From assembly GCF_007994075.1 (NCBI RefSeq), contig NZ_VIWU01000001.1, positions 7,998,001-8,062,000 on the forward strand: a DNA stretch of 64,000 bases, read 5' to 3'. The notes beneath the pieces were generated by a model. The model searched no databases. It was not told the origin of the DNA and worked only from the letters and a program-made list of their open reading frames with translations. Of this stretch, positions 33,119 to 41,507 are shown one piece after another. The first letter of the stretch is position 1, and every line of letters begins with the position of its first letter. Origin of the DNA: Pseudonocardia hierapolitana. GTDB taxonomy: Bacteria > Actinomycetota > Actinomycetes > Mycobacteriales > Pseudonocardiaceae. The position numbers and the translations under genes were made by a program.

Positions 33119-33874
33119 TCAGCCCGCGTCCTCGGCGGGAGCGCGCACCGGGGGATGGCAGCCGGGGACGCTTGCGGCGCCGGCGGAGTGGGTAGAGATG
33201 AGCGCGGCACGGACGCGGATGTCGTCGAAGTGCTGCTGCATCGCCGCGATGCTCTCGCCCGCGTCGCCCGACTGCAGCGCCCGGATGATCTGCAGGTGCA
33301 CGGCCCCCCGCCCGCCCTCGGGCGGCACCGGGATCGAGTCGCCGAGCCGCGTGAACAGCTCCCAGAAGACCTCGATGAGGTTGTCGACGAGCGGGTTGCC
33401 CAGCGCCCGGTAGAGCAGCAGGTGGAACCGCTTGTCGACCTCGGTGATCGGCTCCCCCCGGCCTTCGAGCGCGGCCATCTCGTCGGCCAGCCGCGCGCAC
33501 TCGGCGAGCTCGACCTGCGGGTTCAGCCGCGCGACCGCCGGCATCAGGCCGACCTCCATCGCCTCGCGCGCGGTGAGGATCTCCTCCAGTCCGGTGCCGG
33601 CCACGGCGAGCCCGTAGGGCAGCTGCTCGATCAGCGGTCGGAAGGAGAACGCCGACACGAACAGGCCGTTGCCGTGGCGGGCCTCGATGACGCCGAGGGT
33701 CTGCAGGCTGCGCGTCGCCTCGCGCAGCGACAGCCGGCTCACCCCGAGCCGCTCCGCGAGCGCGGACTCGGGGGGCAGCCGGTCCCCCGGGCCGAGGCCG
33801 GCCTCGGTGATGAAGTCCCGCAGCCGCGCCTGGGCCTCGAGGTAGATCGGGTTCTTCACCCGTTTCTCAGCCAC
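33119..33874 (-). CDS. GntR-family regulator, FadR/FCD subfamily
   Basis: A 251-residue protein. The winged HTH at about 15-75 includes RDFITEAGLGPGDRLPPESALAERLGVSRLSLREATRSLQTLGVIEARHGNGLFVS. The all-helical FCD domain follows, with metal ligands expected around ARLADEMAA, DKRFHLLLY and LQIIRALQSGD. GTG start; it overlaps the upstream lyase gene by eight bases. It is encoded inside the transporter operon whose promoter carries a perfect 18-bp palindrome, so it most likely represses its own operon and is released by the sugar acid or a catabolite. E. coli NanR belongs to the same subfamily. Confidence 0.9.
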   Translation of the reverse strand: MAEKRVKNPIYLEAQARLRDFITEAGLGPGDRLPPESALAERLGVSRLSLREATRSLQTLGVIEARHGNGLFVSAFSFRPLIEQLPYGLAVAGTGLEEILTAREAMEVGLMPAVARLNPQVELAECARLADEMAALEGRGEPITEVDKRFHLLLYRALGNPLVDNLIEVFWELFTRLGDSIPVPPEGGRGAVHLQIIRALQSGDAGESIAAMQQHFDDIRVRAALISTHSAGAASVPGCHPPVRAPAEDAG

Positions 33875-34757
33875 CTGCCCCCTCCAGCGCCGCGCGCACC
33901 ACCGCGGCGAGCTCGTCCACGACGGCGACGTCCGGCCGCCGGTACGGCGACCGGGCCGGTCCGGTGTCCGGGCCGAGCCGGTTCATCAACGCCTTGAGGA
34001 AGCCGATCCCGCCGTGCGCGTTCGCCGCCCTGGCCACCTCGCGGAACGGGGCGTGCAGACGGTAGGCCTCGGCCGGCTCGCCGCGGTGGAACGCGGCGGC
34101 CACGGCGTGCGCGAGCGGGGCCATCCCGTTGTAGAGCGTGCCGATCACCCGGTCGGCTCCGCAGGCCAGCGCCGCGGGCAGCAGCTCGTCGCGGCCGAAG
34201 TAGGCGGCGAGGCCAGGGGCCGCCGCGCGGGTCCGGTCGAACTCCAGCAGGTCGCCGTCGGTGAACTTCACCGCCCCCGTCGTCGGCGCCGCGGCGGCGA
34301 GCGCCGCGACCACCTCGGACGGCCGGTAGCGCGATCCCGTCATGCTCGGGATGTGGTAGAAGCCGAACGGCGTGTTCGGTGCGGCCGCGGCGATCTCGGC
34401 CAGGTGCGCCACCAGCGCGTCGAGGGTGGGCGCGTCGCCGTAGTACGGGCCGACGGCACCGATCAGGTCGGCCCCGCAGGACTCGGCGTGCACCGCGAGC
34501 TGCTGCGCCTGAGCGAGATCGGTGTGCCCCACGTGCACGCCCAGCTTCAGGCCGGAGGGGCGGGCGTCCTGCCACGCCTCCACCAGCGACTGCCGCTCGG
34601 CCGCGTCCATCGCCGCGAACTCACCGGTCGTCCCGCCGACGAACGTGCCCGCGACGCCCGCGGCGTGCAGGTGCGCGGCCTGCGCCGCGACGACGTCGAG
34701 GGCGAGCTTCCCGTCGGGCGTGAACGGCGTCGGGGTGGCGGCCCAGATCTCGAGCAT
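33867..34757 (-). CDS. N-acetylneuraminate lyase-like DapA-superfamily protein
   Basis: A 296-residue TIM-barrel lyase. GTFVGGTTGEF (38-47), Tyr134 in FGFYHIPSMTG and Lys164 in GAVKFTDGDLLEFD are the substrate loop, catalytic Tyr and Schiff-base Lys. The YHIPxxTG and KFxDxDLL segments are strikingly like animal-type N-acetylneuraminate lyases rather than DHDPS or KDG aldolase. A sialic acid, or another ulosonic or 2-keto-3-deoxy acid, is the inferred substrate. The ATG has AGAGAGGA upstream and lies 14 bases after the second permease gene. Confidence 0.85.
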   Translation of the reverse strand: MLEIWAATPTPFTPDGKLALDVVAAQAAHLHAAGVAGTFVGGTTGEFAAMDAAERQSLVEAWQDARPSGLKLGVHVGHTDLAQAQQLAVHAESCGADLIGAVGPYYGDAPTLDALVAHLAEIAAAAPNTPFGFYHIPSMTGSRYRPSEVVAALAAAAPTTGAVKFTDGDLLEFDRTRAAAPGLAAYFGRDELLPAALACGADRVIGTLYNGMAPLAHAVAAAFHRGEPAEAYRLHAPFREVARAANAHGGIGFLKALMNRLGPDTGPARSPYRRPDVAVVDELAAVVRAALEGAGG

Positions 34758-34771
34758 GCAGGCAGTCCTCT

Positions 34772-35593
34772 CTAACCTTTCGTGGCACCGTCGGTCAGAC
34801 CGGCGACGATGTAACGCTGGAGCAGCACGAACAGCACGATCACCGGCACGGCCACCACCGCGGACACGGCCATGAGCTCGTTCCACCGGGTGCCGAACGC
34901 ATTGGTGAGCTTCGCGATCACGACGCTCACCGGCTGCAGCTCGTCCCCGGTGGCGAGCGCGAGGCCGAACACGAACTCACCCCACGCGCCGAGGAAGCTG
35001 ACGACGGCCATCGTGATCACGCCCGGGATGCTGACCGGCAGCGCCACGCGGACGAACGCGCCGAACGTCGTGCAGCCGTCCACGCGCGCGGCCTCGAGGA
35101 CCTCGCCCGGCACGGACAGGAAGTACGGCCGCATGATCGTGATCGCGAGGGGGATCGAGAGCGAGCAGTTCGCGATGATCAGCCCGGCGTAGGTGTTCAC
35201 CAGGCCCACCCGCCCGAACAGCACGAACATGGGGAGTGCGAGGTTGACCGCCGGGATCATCTGCACGGCGAGGAACAGCAGCAGCGCCGGCGTGACCCAC
35301 CGGATGCGCAGGCGGGCTAACGCGTACGCCGCGGGGACGGCCACGACGAGCGTGAGCACCGTGGTCCCGGTCGCGATGACGAACGTGTTGACCAGGCCGC
35401 GGGCGATGTCCGGGTCGCCCAAGACCGCGCTCTGGTAGGCGGCGAGGGTCGGCGGCACCGGCACGAGCGCGGGCGGCCGCGCGAACACCTCCGCCTGTTC
35501 CTTGAACGAGGTGTTGAGCATCCAGTAGACGGGCAGCAGGTAGACCGCCGTCACGGCGACGGCGATGACGAGCCGGACCCTCTCGCGCGTCAT
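34772..35593 (-). CDS. carbohydrate ABC transporter permease, MalG type
   Basis: A 273-residue inner-membrane protein with six hydrophobic helices. The EAA loop is EVLEAARVDGCTTFGAFVRVALPVSIPGV. WMLNTSFK near the N-terminus and ending in LLQRYIVAGLTDGATKG are typical of MalG/UgpE-type permeases. It overlaps the upstream MalF-type gene by ATGA. No ATP-binding subunit is encoded in the operon, so it must use an ATPase from elsewhere (MsmK-like sharing). Confidence 0.95.
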   Translation of the reverse strand: MTRERVRLVIAVAVTAVYLLPVYWMLNTSFKEQAEVFARPPALVPVPPTLAAYQSAVLGDPDIARGLVNTFVIATGTTVLTLVVAVPAAYALARLRIRWVTPALLLFLAVQMIPAVNLALPMFVLFGRVGLVNTYAGLIIANCSLSIPLAITIMRPYFLSVPGEVLEAARVDGCTTFGAFVRVALPVSIPGVITMAVVSFLGAWGEFVFGLALATGDELQPVSVVIAKLTNAFGTRWNELMAVSAVVAVPVIVLFVLLQRYIVAGLTDGATKG

Positions 35594-36540
35594 GCCGCCT
35601 CCTCCCTGCGTAGCGACCGGAAGTAGAAGATCGACAGCACCAGCGGCACGAGCAGCATGACGGTCGTGGCCACGGCCGCCGTGTCGTAGCGGCGGAACTC
35701 GAACGCCTCCTGGAAGGCGTAGAGCGGCAGCGTGAGCGTGGCGCCGCCCGGGCCGCCCCTCGTCATGAGGTAGATGGTGTCGAAGGTCTTGAACGCGAAG
35801 ATGAAGATCAGCAGCATCACCGTGACGCTCACCGGCCGCAACGCCGGGAGCGTGACGTGGCGGAACTGCTGCCAGGCCGAGGCGCCGTCGATGCGGGCCG
35901 CCTCGTACAGCATCGCCGGCACCCCCTGCAGGCCCGCGACCATGAGGATCATCGCGAACGGCGCGAAGCTCCACGCGGTGGCCACGATCACCGACACGAG
36001 CGCGGGGCCGGGCTGGCCGAGCCAGAACAGGTCGCCGTCGATGAGGCCGAGCCCGCGCAGCACCGCGTTGAGCAGCCCGTAGGAGCCGTCGAGCAGCCAG
36101 CGCCACACGTTCGCGCCCACCACCGTCGGCAGGATCCAGGCCAGCATCAGCAGCGCCCGCATGACGTTGCGCCCGGCGAACTCCCGGACGAACAGCAGCG
36201 CCAGCGCGAGGCCGCCGACGTAGGTGAGCACGACCGTGCCGACGGTGTAGACCAGCGAGAGCCACAGCGCCTGCCAGAACTCGGCCCTGCCGAACTGGTC
36301 GGCGAAGTTGGCGAACCCCACCCACTCGGCGCCGCCCCTGATGACCTCCCGCAGCCCGACGTCCTGGAAGGCCTGCAGCACGCTGTAGACCAGCGGGTAG
36401 ACCACGGTGACGGCGGCGAACAGCACCGCAGGCAGCAGGAACAGCTGGTCCGCGCGGTTTCCCGCACGCCTGCGCGCCCGGTGGGGCGGCGAGGGCGTGC
36501 GGGTCCGCTCGAGCGCCCCCTTGGCCTCGATCACGGTCAT
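35590..36540 (-). CDS. carbohydrate ABC transporter permease, MalF type
   Basis: A 316-residue protein. The Arg-rich cytoplasmic N-terminus is followed by six hydrophobic helices, with the EAA loop MLYEAARIDGASAWQQFRHVTLPALRPV. NFADQFGRAEFWQALWLSLVYTVGTV is typical of MalF/UgpA permeases. Both ends overlap their neighbours by four bases. It pairs with the MalG-type permease to import the ligand of the lipoprotein encoded just upstream. Confidence 0.95.
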   Translation of the reverse strand: MTVIEAKGALERTRTPSPPHRARRRAGNRADQLFLLPAVLFAAVTVVYPLVYSVLQAFQDVGLREVIRGGAEWVGFANFADQFGRAEFWQALWLSLVYTVGTVVLTYVGGLALALLFVREFAGRNVMRALLMLAWILPTVVGANVWRWLLDGSYGLLNAVLRGLGLIDGDLFWLGQPGPALVSVIVATAWSFAPFAMILMVAGLQGVPAMLYEAARIDGASAWQQFRHVTLPALRPVSVTVMLLIFIFAFKTFDTIYLMTRGGPGGATLTLPLYAFQEAFEFRRYDTAAVATTVMLLVPLVLSIFYFRSLRREEAA

Positions 36541-37757
36541 GACGTCCCGAGTGCCTCGTCGATCGTGGCCTGCGCGGCGCGCGCGGCGTCCGGGGCGGGG
36601 GTGCCGCTGATCGTCTGCTGGAGCGCGGCCTGCAGCGCCGTCAGTACTTCGGTGGTGTGCGGTGCCAGTGCCGCATCCGGGGCCCACGCCTGCTGGAGCT
36701 GCTGGGCGAAGACCGCGCGGACCGGGTCCTCCGCGGTGCCCGGCACGTCGCTGCGGGCGGGCAGCTTGTTCCGCTCCGGCAGGTAGACCTGCAGCTCCTC
36801 TGGCCGCTGCATGAACGTGATGAGGTCCCATGCCCGGTCGGTGTCGTCGCTGGTGGCGCCGATCGTCAGGTTCTCCGCCGACAGCATCGTCTGCCCCGTC
36901 GCCTCCGAGGGGAGCACGGCGACGCTCCACTGCAGGTCGGGGTTCTCCTCGCGCAGGATGTTCACGTACGTCGCCGAGTTGATCATCATGGCGGCCTGGC
37001 CGGTGGCGAACTGGTTCTTCGCGTCCTCCTCGTTCCAGGTGAGGAAGCCCTCCGACAGCGCGCCGCTCTGCACCATCCGCCGCAACGACTCCAACGCGGC
37101 GTGGCCGCCGGGGCTGTCGATCTCGGTCGGCTGGGCGCCAGCCGCGAGCATCCGGATGGCGAGACCCGTGGCGCCCTCGGCACCCTCGATGCCGCTCACG
37201 GCGAGCCCGGACCGGCCCTCACCGGACAGCGCAGCCGCGGTCGACTCCATCTCGGTCCACGTCGTCGGGGCCTGCTGCACCATCGCGGTGTTGTAGTAGA
37301 CGGCGTAGGCGTCGGCCAGGTGCGGGATCCCGTAGGTCTTCCCGTCGGCCTGCGTGGACTCCCAGTTGGTCGGGAAGTACGCGCCCTGCTGCCCCCAGTC
37401 CTGCACCTGGGCGCTCAGGTCCTGGATGACGCCGGCATCGGCCATCGCCGCCGTGTCGAACGCGCTGATCAGCGCGATGCCGGGCCCGTCGCCCGCGGCT
37501 GCGGCCTGGGTCAGGGTGCGGTTGAAGTCGTCGTACGGGATGAAGCGGATGTCGACGTCCGTGCCGCTCTGCTGCTCGTAGCGGGCGACGAGGTCGTAGA
37601 ACGGCTTGCCCGTCGGCATCGACTCGTCGCCGTAGAACTGCCAGACCGACAACGGTTCGGACGGCTCTCCACCGCCGGTTCCCCCGCCGCTCGCGCACCC
37701 CGCAGCCGCGAGGACGGCGGCGGCCGCCACCAGGCTGGCTCTCACGACTGTCCGCAT
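36537..37757 (-). CDS. sugar-type extracellular solute-binding lipoprotein
   Basis: A 406-residue family-1 binding protein. The lipobox AAAG-C21 follows a short hydrophobic signal, so the mature protein is membrane-anchored through Cys21. Typical segments are PLSVWQFYGDE, IRFIPYDDFNRTLTQAAAAGDGPGIALI and ATGQAAMMINSATYV. It is the first gene of the operon, with AAGGAGGT before its ATG and a strong regulated promoter at 37787-37816. The partner lyases suggest the ligand is a sugar acid or ulosonic acid rather than a neutral disaccharide. Confidence 0.93.
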   Translation of the reverse strand: MRTVVRASLVAAAAVLAAAGCASGGGTGGGEPSEPLSVWQFYGDESMPTGKPFYDLVARYEQQSGTDVDIRFIPYDDFNRTLTQAAAAGDGPGIALISAFDTAAMADAGVIQDLSAQVQDWGQQGAYFPTNWESTQADGKTYGIPHLADAYAVYYNTAMVQQAPTTWTEMESTAAALSGEGRSGLAVSGIEGAEGATGLAIRMLAAGAQPTEIDSPGGHAALESLRRMVQSGALSEGFLTWNEEDAKNQFATGQAAMMINSATYVNILREENPDLQWSVAVLPSEATGQTMLSAENLTIGATSDDTDRAWDLITFMQRPEELQVYLPERNKLPARSDVPGTAEDPVRAVFAQQLQQAWAPDAALAPHTTEVLTALQAALQQTISGTPAPDAARAAQATIDEALGTS

Positions 37758-37786
37758 GTCCGACCTCCTTGTCCGAGTCCGGAGGG

Positions 37787-37816
37787 AAAATAGGTTAGAT
37801 ATCTAACCTCTGTCAA
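37787..37816 (-). promoter_or_regulatory. promoter with embedded operator for the sugar-acid operon
   Basis: On the minus strand: TTGACA (37816-37811), 18-base spacer, TATTTT (37792-37787). The palindrome AGGTTAGATATCTAACCT (37792-37809, 18 bp, perfect) fills the spacer. Transcription would start near 37780, about 23 bases before the lipoprotein ATG. A bound dimer would block RNA polymerase directly. The GntR protein encoded in the operon is the likely ligand. Confidence 0.8.
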
Positions 37817-37853
37817 CGCGGCGCCCCAACCGCTCGTGTGGGAGGCTCCGGTG

Positions 37854-38477
37854 ATGGTGGACCCAGCGCTGTTCGCCGCGTTCCTCGTCGCCGTCGCGCT
37901 GCTCGTGCTCACGCCGGGGCCGGACATGCTGTTGGTGATGGCGATCGGCGCCGCCGGCGGCCCGGCCGTCGGGCTCTGCGCCGCAGCCGGTGTCGCCGCC
38001 GGGCTGGCCGTGCACGCCACGGCCACCGCGTTCGGGCTGGCCGCCCTGTTCTCGGCCGTGCCCACGCTCTACGTCGTCGTGAAGGTCTGCGGGGCCGCGT
38101 ACCTGCTCCACCTCGGGATCGCGACGCTGCGCAGGCGCGACGAGCCGCTCGTGCGCACGGACGGGGCGGGCGACGGGCGTGGGCGCGCCTTCCGCCGCGG
38201 CCTGCTCACCAACCTGCTCAACCCGAAGGTCGTGCTGTTCAACGCCGCGTTCCTGCCGCAGTTCGTCGACCCAGCACGCGGGAGCGTCACGACCCAGCTC
38301 CTCGTGCTCGGCGCCGCGTTCGTGGTGGTCGACCTGCTCATCGACGGCCCCATCGGCGTCCTCGCGGGACGGCTCGGCGCGCTGCTCGCCGAGCGCCGCC
38401 GCGCGGTCCGGCGGCTGCACATCGCGACCGGATCGATCTTCATCGGGTTGTCCGCCCGGCTCGCACTGACCCGATGA
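37854..38477 (+). CDS. LysE/RhtB-family amino-acid exporter
   Basis: A 207-residue protein with six hydrophobic helices. FLVAVALLVLTPGPDMLLV is the RhtB/LysE signature (TPGPD), followed by GLLTNLLNPKVVLFNAAFLPQFVDP. It should export a neutral or basic amino acid or a derivative. The ATG at 37854 follows GGGAGG; an upstream ATG is less well placed. It is divergent from the sugar-acid operon and convergent with the following MFS gene. Confidence 0.93.
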   Translation: MVDPALFAAFLVAVALLVLTPGPDMLLVMAIGAAGGPAVGLCAAAGVAAGLAVHATATAFGLAALFSAVPTLYVVVKVCGAAYLLHLGIATLRRRDEPLVRTDGAGDGRGRAFRRGLLTNLLNPKVVLFNAAFLPQFVDPARGSVTTQLLVLGAAFVVVDLLIDGPIGVLAGRLGALLAERRRAVRRLHIATGSIFIGLSARLALTR

Positions 38478-38483
38478 GGCCGC

Positions 38484-39635
38484 TCAGCCCCGCGGGAGCG
38501 CGAGCGCCCCACCGGCGGCCGCGACCGCCGCCGCGCCGAACGCGACCGGCGCCGTCGCGAAGTCGGAGAGCAGGCCGAGCGCGGGCGCGGCGAGGGTCTG
38601 CCCCACTGCGATGAGCAGGAAGGCGGCCCCCACGCCGAGGGCAGGGGCGTCCGGGTACGTGCGCGTCCCCCAGACGAGCAACACGGCGGTGAGACCGATG
38701 TACACCGCCCCGAAGAGCGCGGCGGCCGCGAACACCGCCGGCAGCACGCCGGGCGCGAGGGCGAACACGGCGGTCGCGGCGGCGAGCAGCAGCATCCCCG
38801 CGGTCCACGCGCGGCCCAGCCCGGTGCGCGCGACGAGGTCGCCGGTGAAGGCGCCGGCCACGCCGGCCACCCCGAGCAGGATCCACATCAACGTGGAGGC
38901 GGCAGCGCTCACGCCTGCGGTCACGACCAGGTCGCGCCCGAAGACCCACACCGCGGAGCTGCCGGCCCCCAGCGCCGCGGCGGCCACCAGGAGCCGCCCC
39001 GTCCCCGCCCGCCACCACGGCCCGCGGGCGGCGCCGGCGGGCGAGCGCCGCGTCGGCCCTCCGGGGATCGTGGCGGCCACCCACACGGTGACCAGCACGG
39101 CGATCGCGCAATAGGTCGCCCACGCCAGGCGCCAGCTCCCGAACAGCACGAGCGCGATCGGGCCGGACACCGCCACCCCGACCCCGGTGCCGGCGTTGAC
39201 GACGGTCTGCACGCGGTCGGCCCGGTCGGCCTGCACCCACCGGGCCACGGCATCGGCCAGTGGTGGGGACGCCAGGCCGGTGCTCGACCCGGCGACCACC
39301 ACACCCACCGCGAGCACGGCCACGCCCGGGGCGATCGCGATCAGGCCGGTGCCGAGCACCGCGGCGAGGCCCGCGGCGGTCGCGACCGCCCGCGGCCCCC
39401 AGCGGACGGTCGCGAGCGTGGCTGCGACGACCGCGACGCAGTAGCCGGCGTAGCTGCTCGACGCGATCGCCCCGGCCGCCGCGGCCCCGATGTCGAACTC
39501 CGCCGTGAACGCCGGCACGAAGAGGCCGTACGCGAACCGGGCCAGGCCGTAGCAGACGGCGATGACCGCGAGCCCTGCCGCCGCCAGCCGCACCGCCCCG
39601 ACGGCGTGCCCGGCTCGTTCCCCCACTGCGTCCAT
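38484..39635 (-). CDS. MFS transporter, YbfB/YjiJ family
   Basis: A 383-residue protein with about 12 hydrophobic helices. The opening IAVCYGLARFAYGLFVPAF and SSYAGYCVAVVAATLA are characteristic of the YbfB/YjiJ group. PGGPTRRSP marks the central cytoplasmic loop. The substrate is unknown. It ends six bases from the LysE-type stop (convergent) and is divergent from the methyltransferase at 39727, with a small ACACCGGTGT palindrome in between. Confidence 0.88.
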   Translation of the reverse strand: MDAVGERAGHAVGAVRLAAAGLAVIAVCYGLARFAYGLFVPAFTAEFDIGAAAAGAIASSSYAGYCVAVVAATLATVRWGPRAVATAAGLAAVLGTGLIAIAPGVAVLAVGVVVAGSSTGLASPPLADAVARWVQADRADRVQTVVNAGTGVGVAVSGPIALVLFGSWRLAWATYCAIAVLVTVWVAATIPGGPTRRSPAGAARGPWWRAGTGRLLVAAAALGAGSSAVWVFGRDLVVTAGVSAAASTLMWILLGVAGVAGAFTGDLVARTGLGRAWTAGMLLLAAATAVFALAPGVLPAVFAAAALFGAVYIGLTAVLLVWGTRTYPDAPALGVGAAFLLIAVGQTLAAPALGLLSDFATAPVAFGAAAVAAAGGALALPRG

Positions 39636-39726
39636 GCCGCCCCCCCGACACCGGTGTGTGTGAAAGGCCGGGTACCCGCAGAGGTCTCACCGCAGCCCGA
39701 CCCGTCCGGCTGGAAGACTCGCCGGT

Positions 39727-40791
39727 GTGGACCCCGACCCGGATCGCACCCGTGCCTTCGGCGAGCAGCTGCTGGGGATGCTCACCGGCGGCATGCTCAC
39801 GATGCTGATCGGCATCGGCCACCGCACCGGCCTGTTCGAGGCCGCGGCGCGAGGGCCGGCCACCAGCTCCGAGCTCGCCGAGCGGGCCGGGCTGCACGAG
39901 CGGTACGTGCGCGAGTGGCTCGGCGCGATGGTGACCGGCGGGATCATGGAGTACGACCCGGCCGACGGCCGGCACACGCTGCCCGCCGCGCACGCTGCGC
40001 TCCTGACCGGCGCCACGTCGCGCAACGTCGGCCCCACGGCGAGCAGCCTGCGCACGCTCGGGTCGGTGCTCCCGCAGGTCGAGCGCTGCTTCACCGAGGG
40101 CGGCGGCGTGCCGATCGCGGAGTACGCCGCCGTGTCGGCGGGTGGGCTCGGCGAGACCTGGCGCCACATCTACGACGAGCACCTCGTCGACGGCTTCCTC
40201 GGCCGCGTGCCCGGCCTGCACGAGCGCCTCCGTGCTGGGGTCCGCGTGCTGGACCTCGGCTGCGGCACCGGCCACGCGGTCAACGTGATGGCCCGTGCGT
40301 TCCCCGAGTCCACGTTCGACGGCCTCGACATCGCGACGGACGCGATCGCGGACGCCGAGGCGGAGCGGGCGGCGATGCACCTGCCCAACGCCGCGTTCGC
40401 CGTGGCCGACGCCGCCGCACTCGCCCCCGAGCGGCCCTACGACGTGATCACGGCCTTCGACGCGATCCACGACCAGGCGGCGCCCGAGGTCGTGCTGCGC
40501 CGCATCCACGACGCCCTCGACCCGGACGGCCTCTTCGTCATGATCGACACGAACTTCGCGACTCGGCTCGAGGACAACCTCGCCGACCCCTACGCCCCGC
40601 TGTCCTTCGGAATCAGCCTGCTGTTCTGCGTGCCCACCTCGATCGCGACGGGCGGCAGCGGGCTCGGCGCGATGTGGGGGCGGGAGCAGGCCCGCCGGAT
40701 GCTCGCCGACGCCGGGTTCACCGACGTCCAGGTGTTCGACACCCCGCGACCCCAGAACTGCATGTACGTCTGCCGGGCGGAGCAGCGATGA
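39727..40791 (+). CDS. class I SAM methyltransferase with N-terminal winged helix (Rv2258c-like)
   Basis: A 354-residue protein. A winged-helix-like dimerisation domain lies at about 30-90 (GLFEAAARGPATSSELAERAGLHERYVREWLGAMV). Motif I is VRVLDLGCGTGH (172-183), the acidic residue is in FDGLDIATDA, and DVITAFDAIHDQAAP is motif IV. The C-terminus FDTPRPQNCMYVCRAEQ closes the fold. The substrate is unknown. GTG start. Its stop overlaps the next gene by ATGA, so the two methyltransferase-fold proteins are co-translated. Confidence 0.88.
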   Translation: MDPDPDRTRAFGEQLLGMLTGGMLTMLIGIGHRTGLFEAAARGPATSSELAERAGLHERYVREWLGAMVTGGIMEYDPADGRHTLPAAHAALLTGATSRNVGPTASSLRTLGSVLPQVERCFTEGGGVPIAEYAAVSAGGLGETWRHIYDEHLVDGFLGRVPGLHERLRAGVRVLDLGCGTGHAVNVMARAFPESTFDGLDIATDAIADAEAERAAMHLPNAAFAVADAAALAPERPYDVITAFDAIHDQAAPEVVLRRIHDALDPDGLFVMIDTNFATRLEDNLADPYAPLSFGISLLFCVPTSIATGGSGLGAMWGREQARRMLADAGFTDVQVFDTPRPQNCMYVCRAEQR

Positions 40792-41441
40792 GTGCCGAGA
40801 TCGTCGAGCGCACCACCGGCCTCGCAGGCGAGCTGGTGCTGCGCCGGGACGGCGAGCACCACGAGATCGTCGCGAACGGGGTGTTCCTCATGGACACCCG
40901 CGGCGGCAGCTCCGAGCGGCTGCTCGTCACGGCCACCGCCGACCGGATGCCGCCACCCGGGAGGATGCTCATCGGCGGGCTCGGTGTCGGGTTCTCGCTG
41001 GCCGCCGCGCTGGCGCATCCGGCCGTCACGGCGGTCGAGGTGGTCGAGCGCGAGGCGGCCGTGATCCGCTGGAACCGCGGCGCGCTCGCCGTGCTGCACG
41101 GCGACGCGCTCGCCGACCCGCGGGTCGCCGTGCGCGAGGCGGACGTCGCCGACCGGATCACGAGCGCTGCACCCGGGTCGTTCGACGCGATCTGCCTCGA
41201 CACCGACAACGGCCCGGACTGGCTCGTGAGCCCGGCCAACGCCCGGCTCTACACCGACACCGGACTCGCCGCTGCCGCCCGCGCCCTCGCGCCCGGCGGC
41301 GTCCTCGCCGTGTGGAGCGCCGCCCCCTCCCCCGCGCTCGCCGCACGGATGGGCGGGCTCTTCACCGAGGTCACGACCCTCGAGGTGCCGATGGGTCGCG
41401 GCGGGCCGGACGTCGTCGTGCTCGCGGCGCAGCCCCGCTGA
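40788..41441 (+). CDS. spermidine synthase-like protein
   Basis: A 217-residue protein. The short N-terminal beta domain (LVLRRDGEHHEIVANGVFLMDTRGGSSERLL) and Rossmann part with MLIGGLGVGFSLAAALAHPAVTAVEVVEREAAVIRWNRG and DAICLDTDNGPDWL are typical of the spermidine-synthase-like family in actinobacteria. The usual GGGDG motif appears as GGLGVG, and the catalytic Asp region is D-T-D-N-G. True polyamine synthesis is doubtful. It is coupled to the preceding methyltransferase by a 4-base overlap. Confidence 0.8.
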   Translation: MSAEIVERTTGLAGELVLRRDGEHHEIVANGVFLMDTRGGSSERLLVTATADRMPPPGRMLIGGLGVGFSLAAALAHPAVTAVEVVEREAAVIRWNRGALAVLHGDALADPRVAVREADVADRITSAAPGSFDAICLDTDNGPDWLVSPANARLYTDTGLAAAARALAPGGVLAVWSAAPSPALAARMGGLFTEVTTLEVPMGRGGPDVVVLAAQPR

Positions 41442-41507
41442 GCGGTTCCTCCGCTGAGAGCGAAGCGTTCTTGCACCGCGTTCTGCGCAGCGGCAGGGTG
41501 ATCGGGC

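Noticed and set aside
34771..34778. TCTAACCT, half of the GntR operator, between permease and lyase genes
   Set aside because: There is no second half-site, and it covers the permease stop codon. Eight bases can occur by chance.
39648..39657. ACACCGGTGT palindrome between divergent MFS and methyltransferase genes
   Set aside because: It is only 10 bp, GC-rich and without a local regulator gene, so it is too weak to list as an operator.
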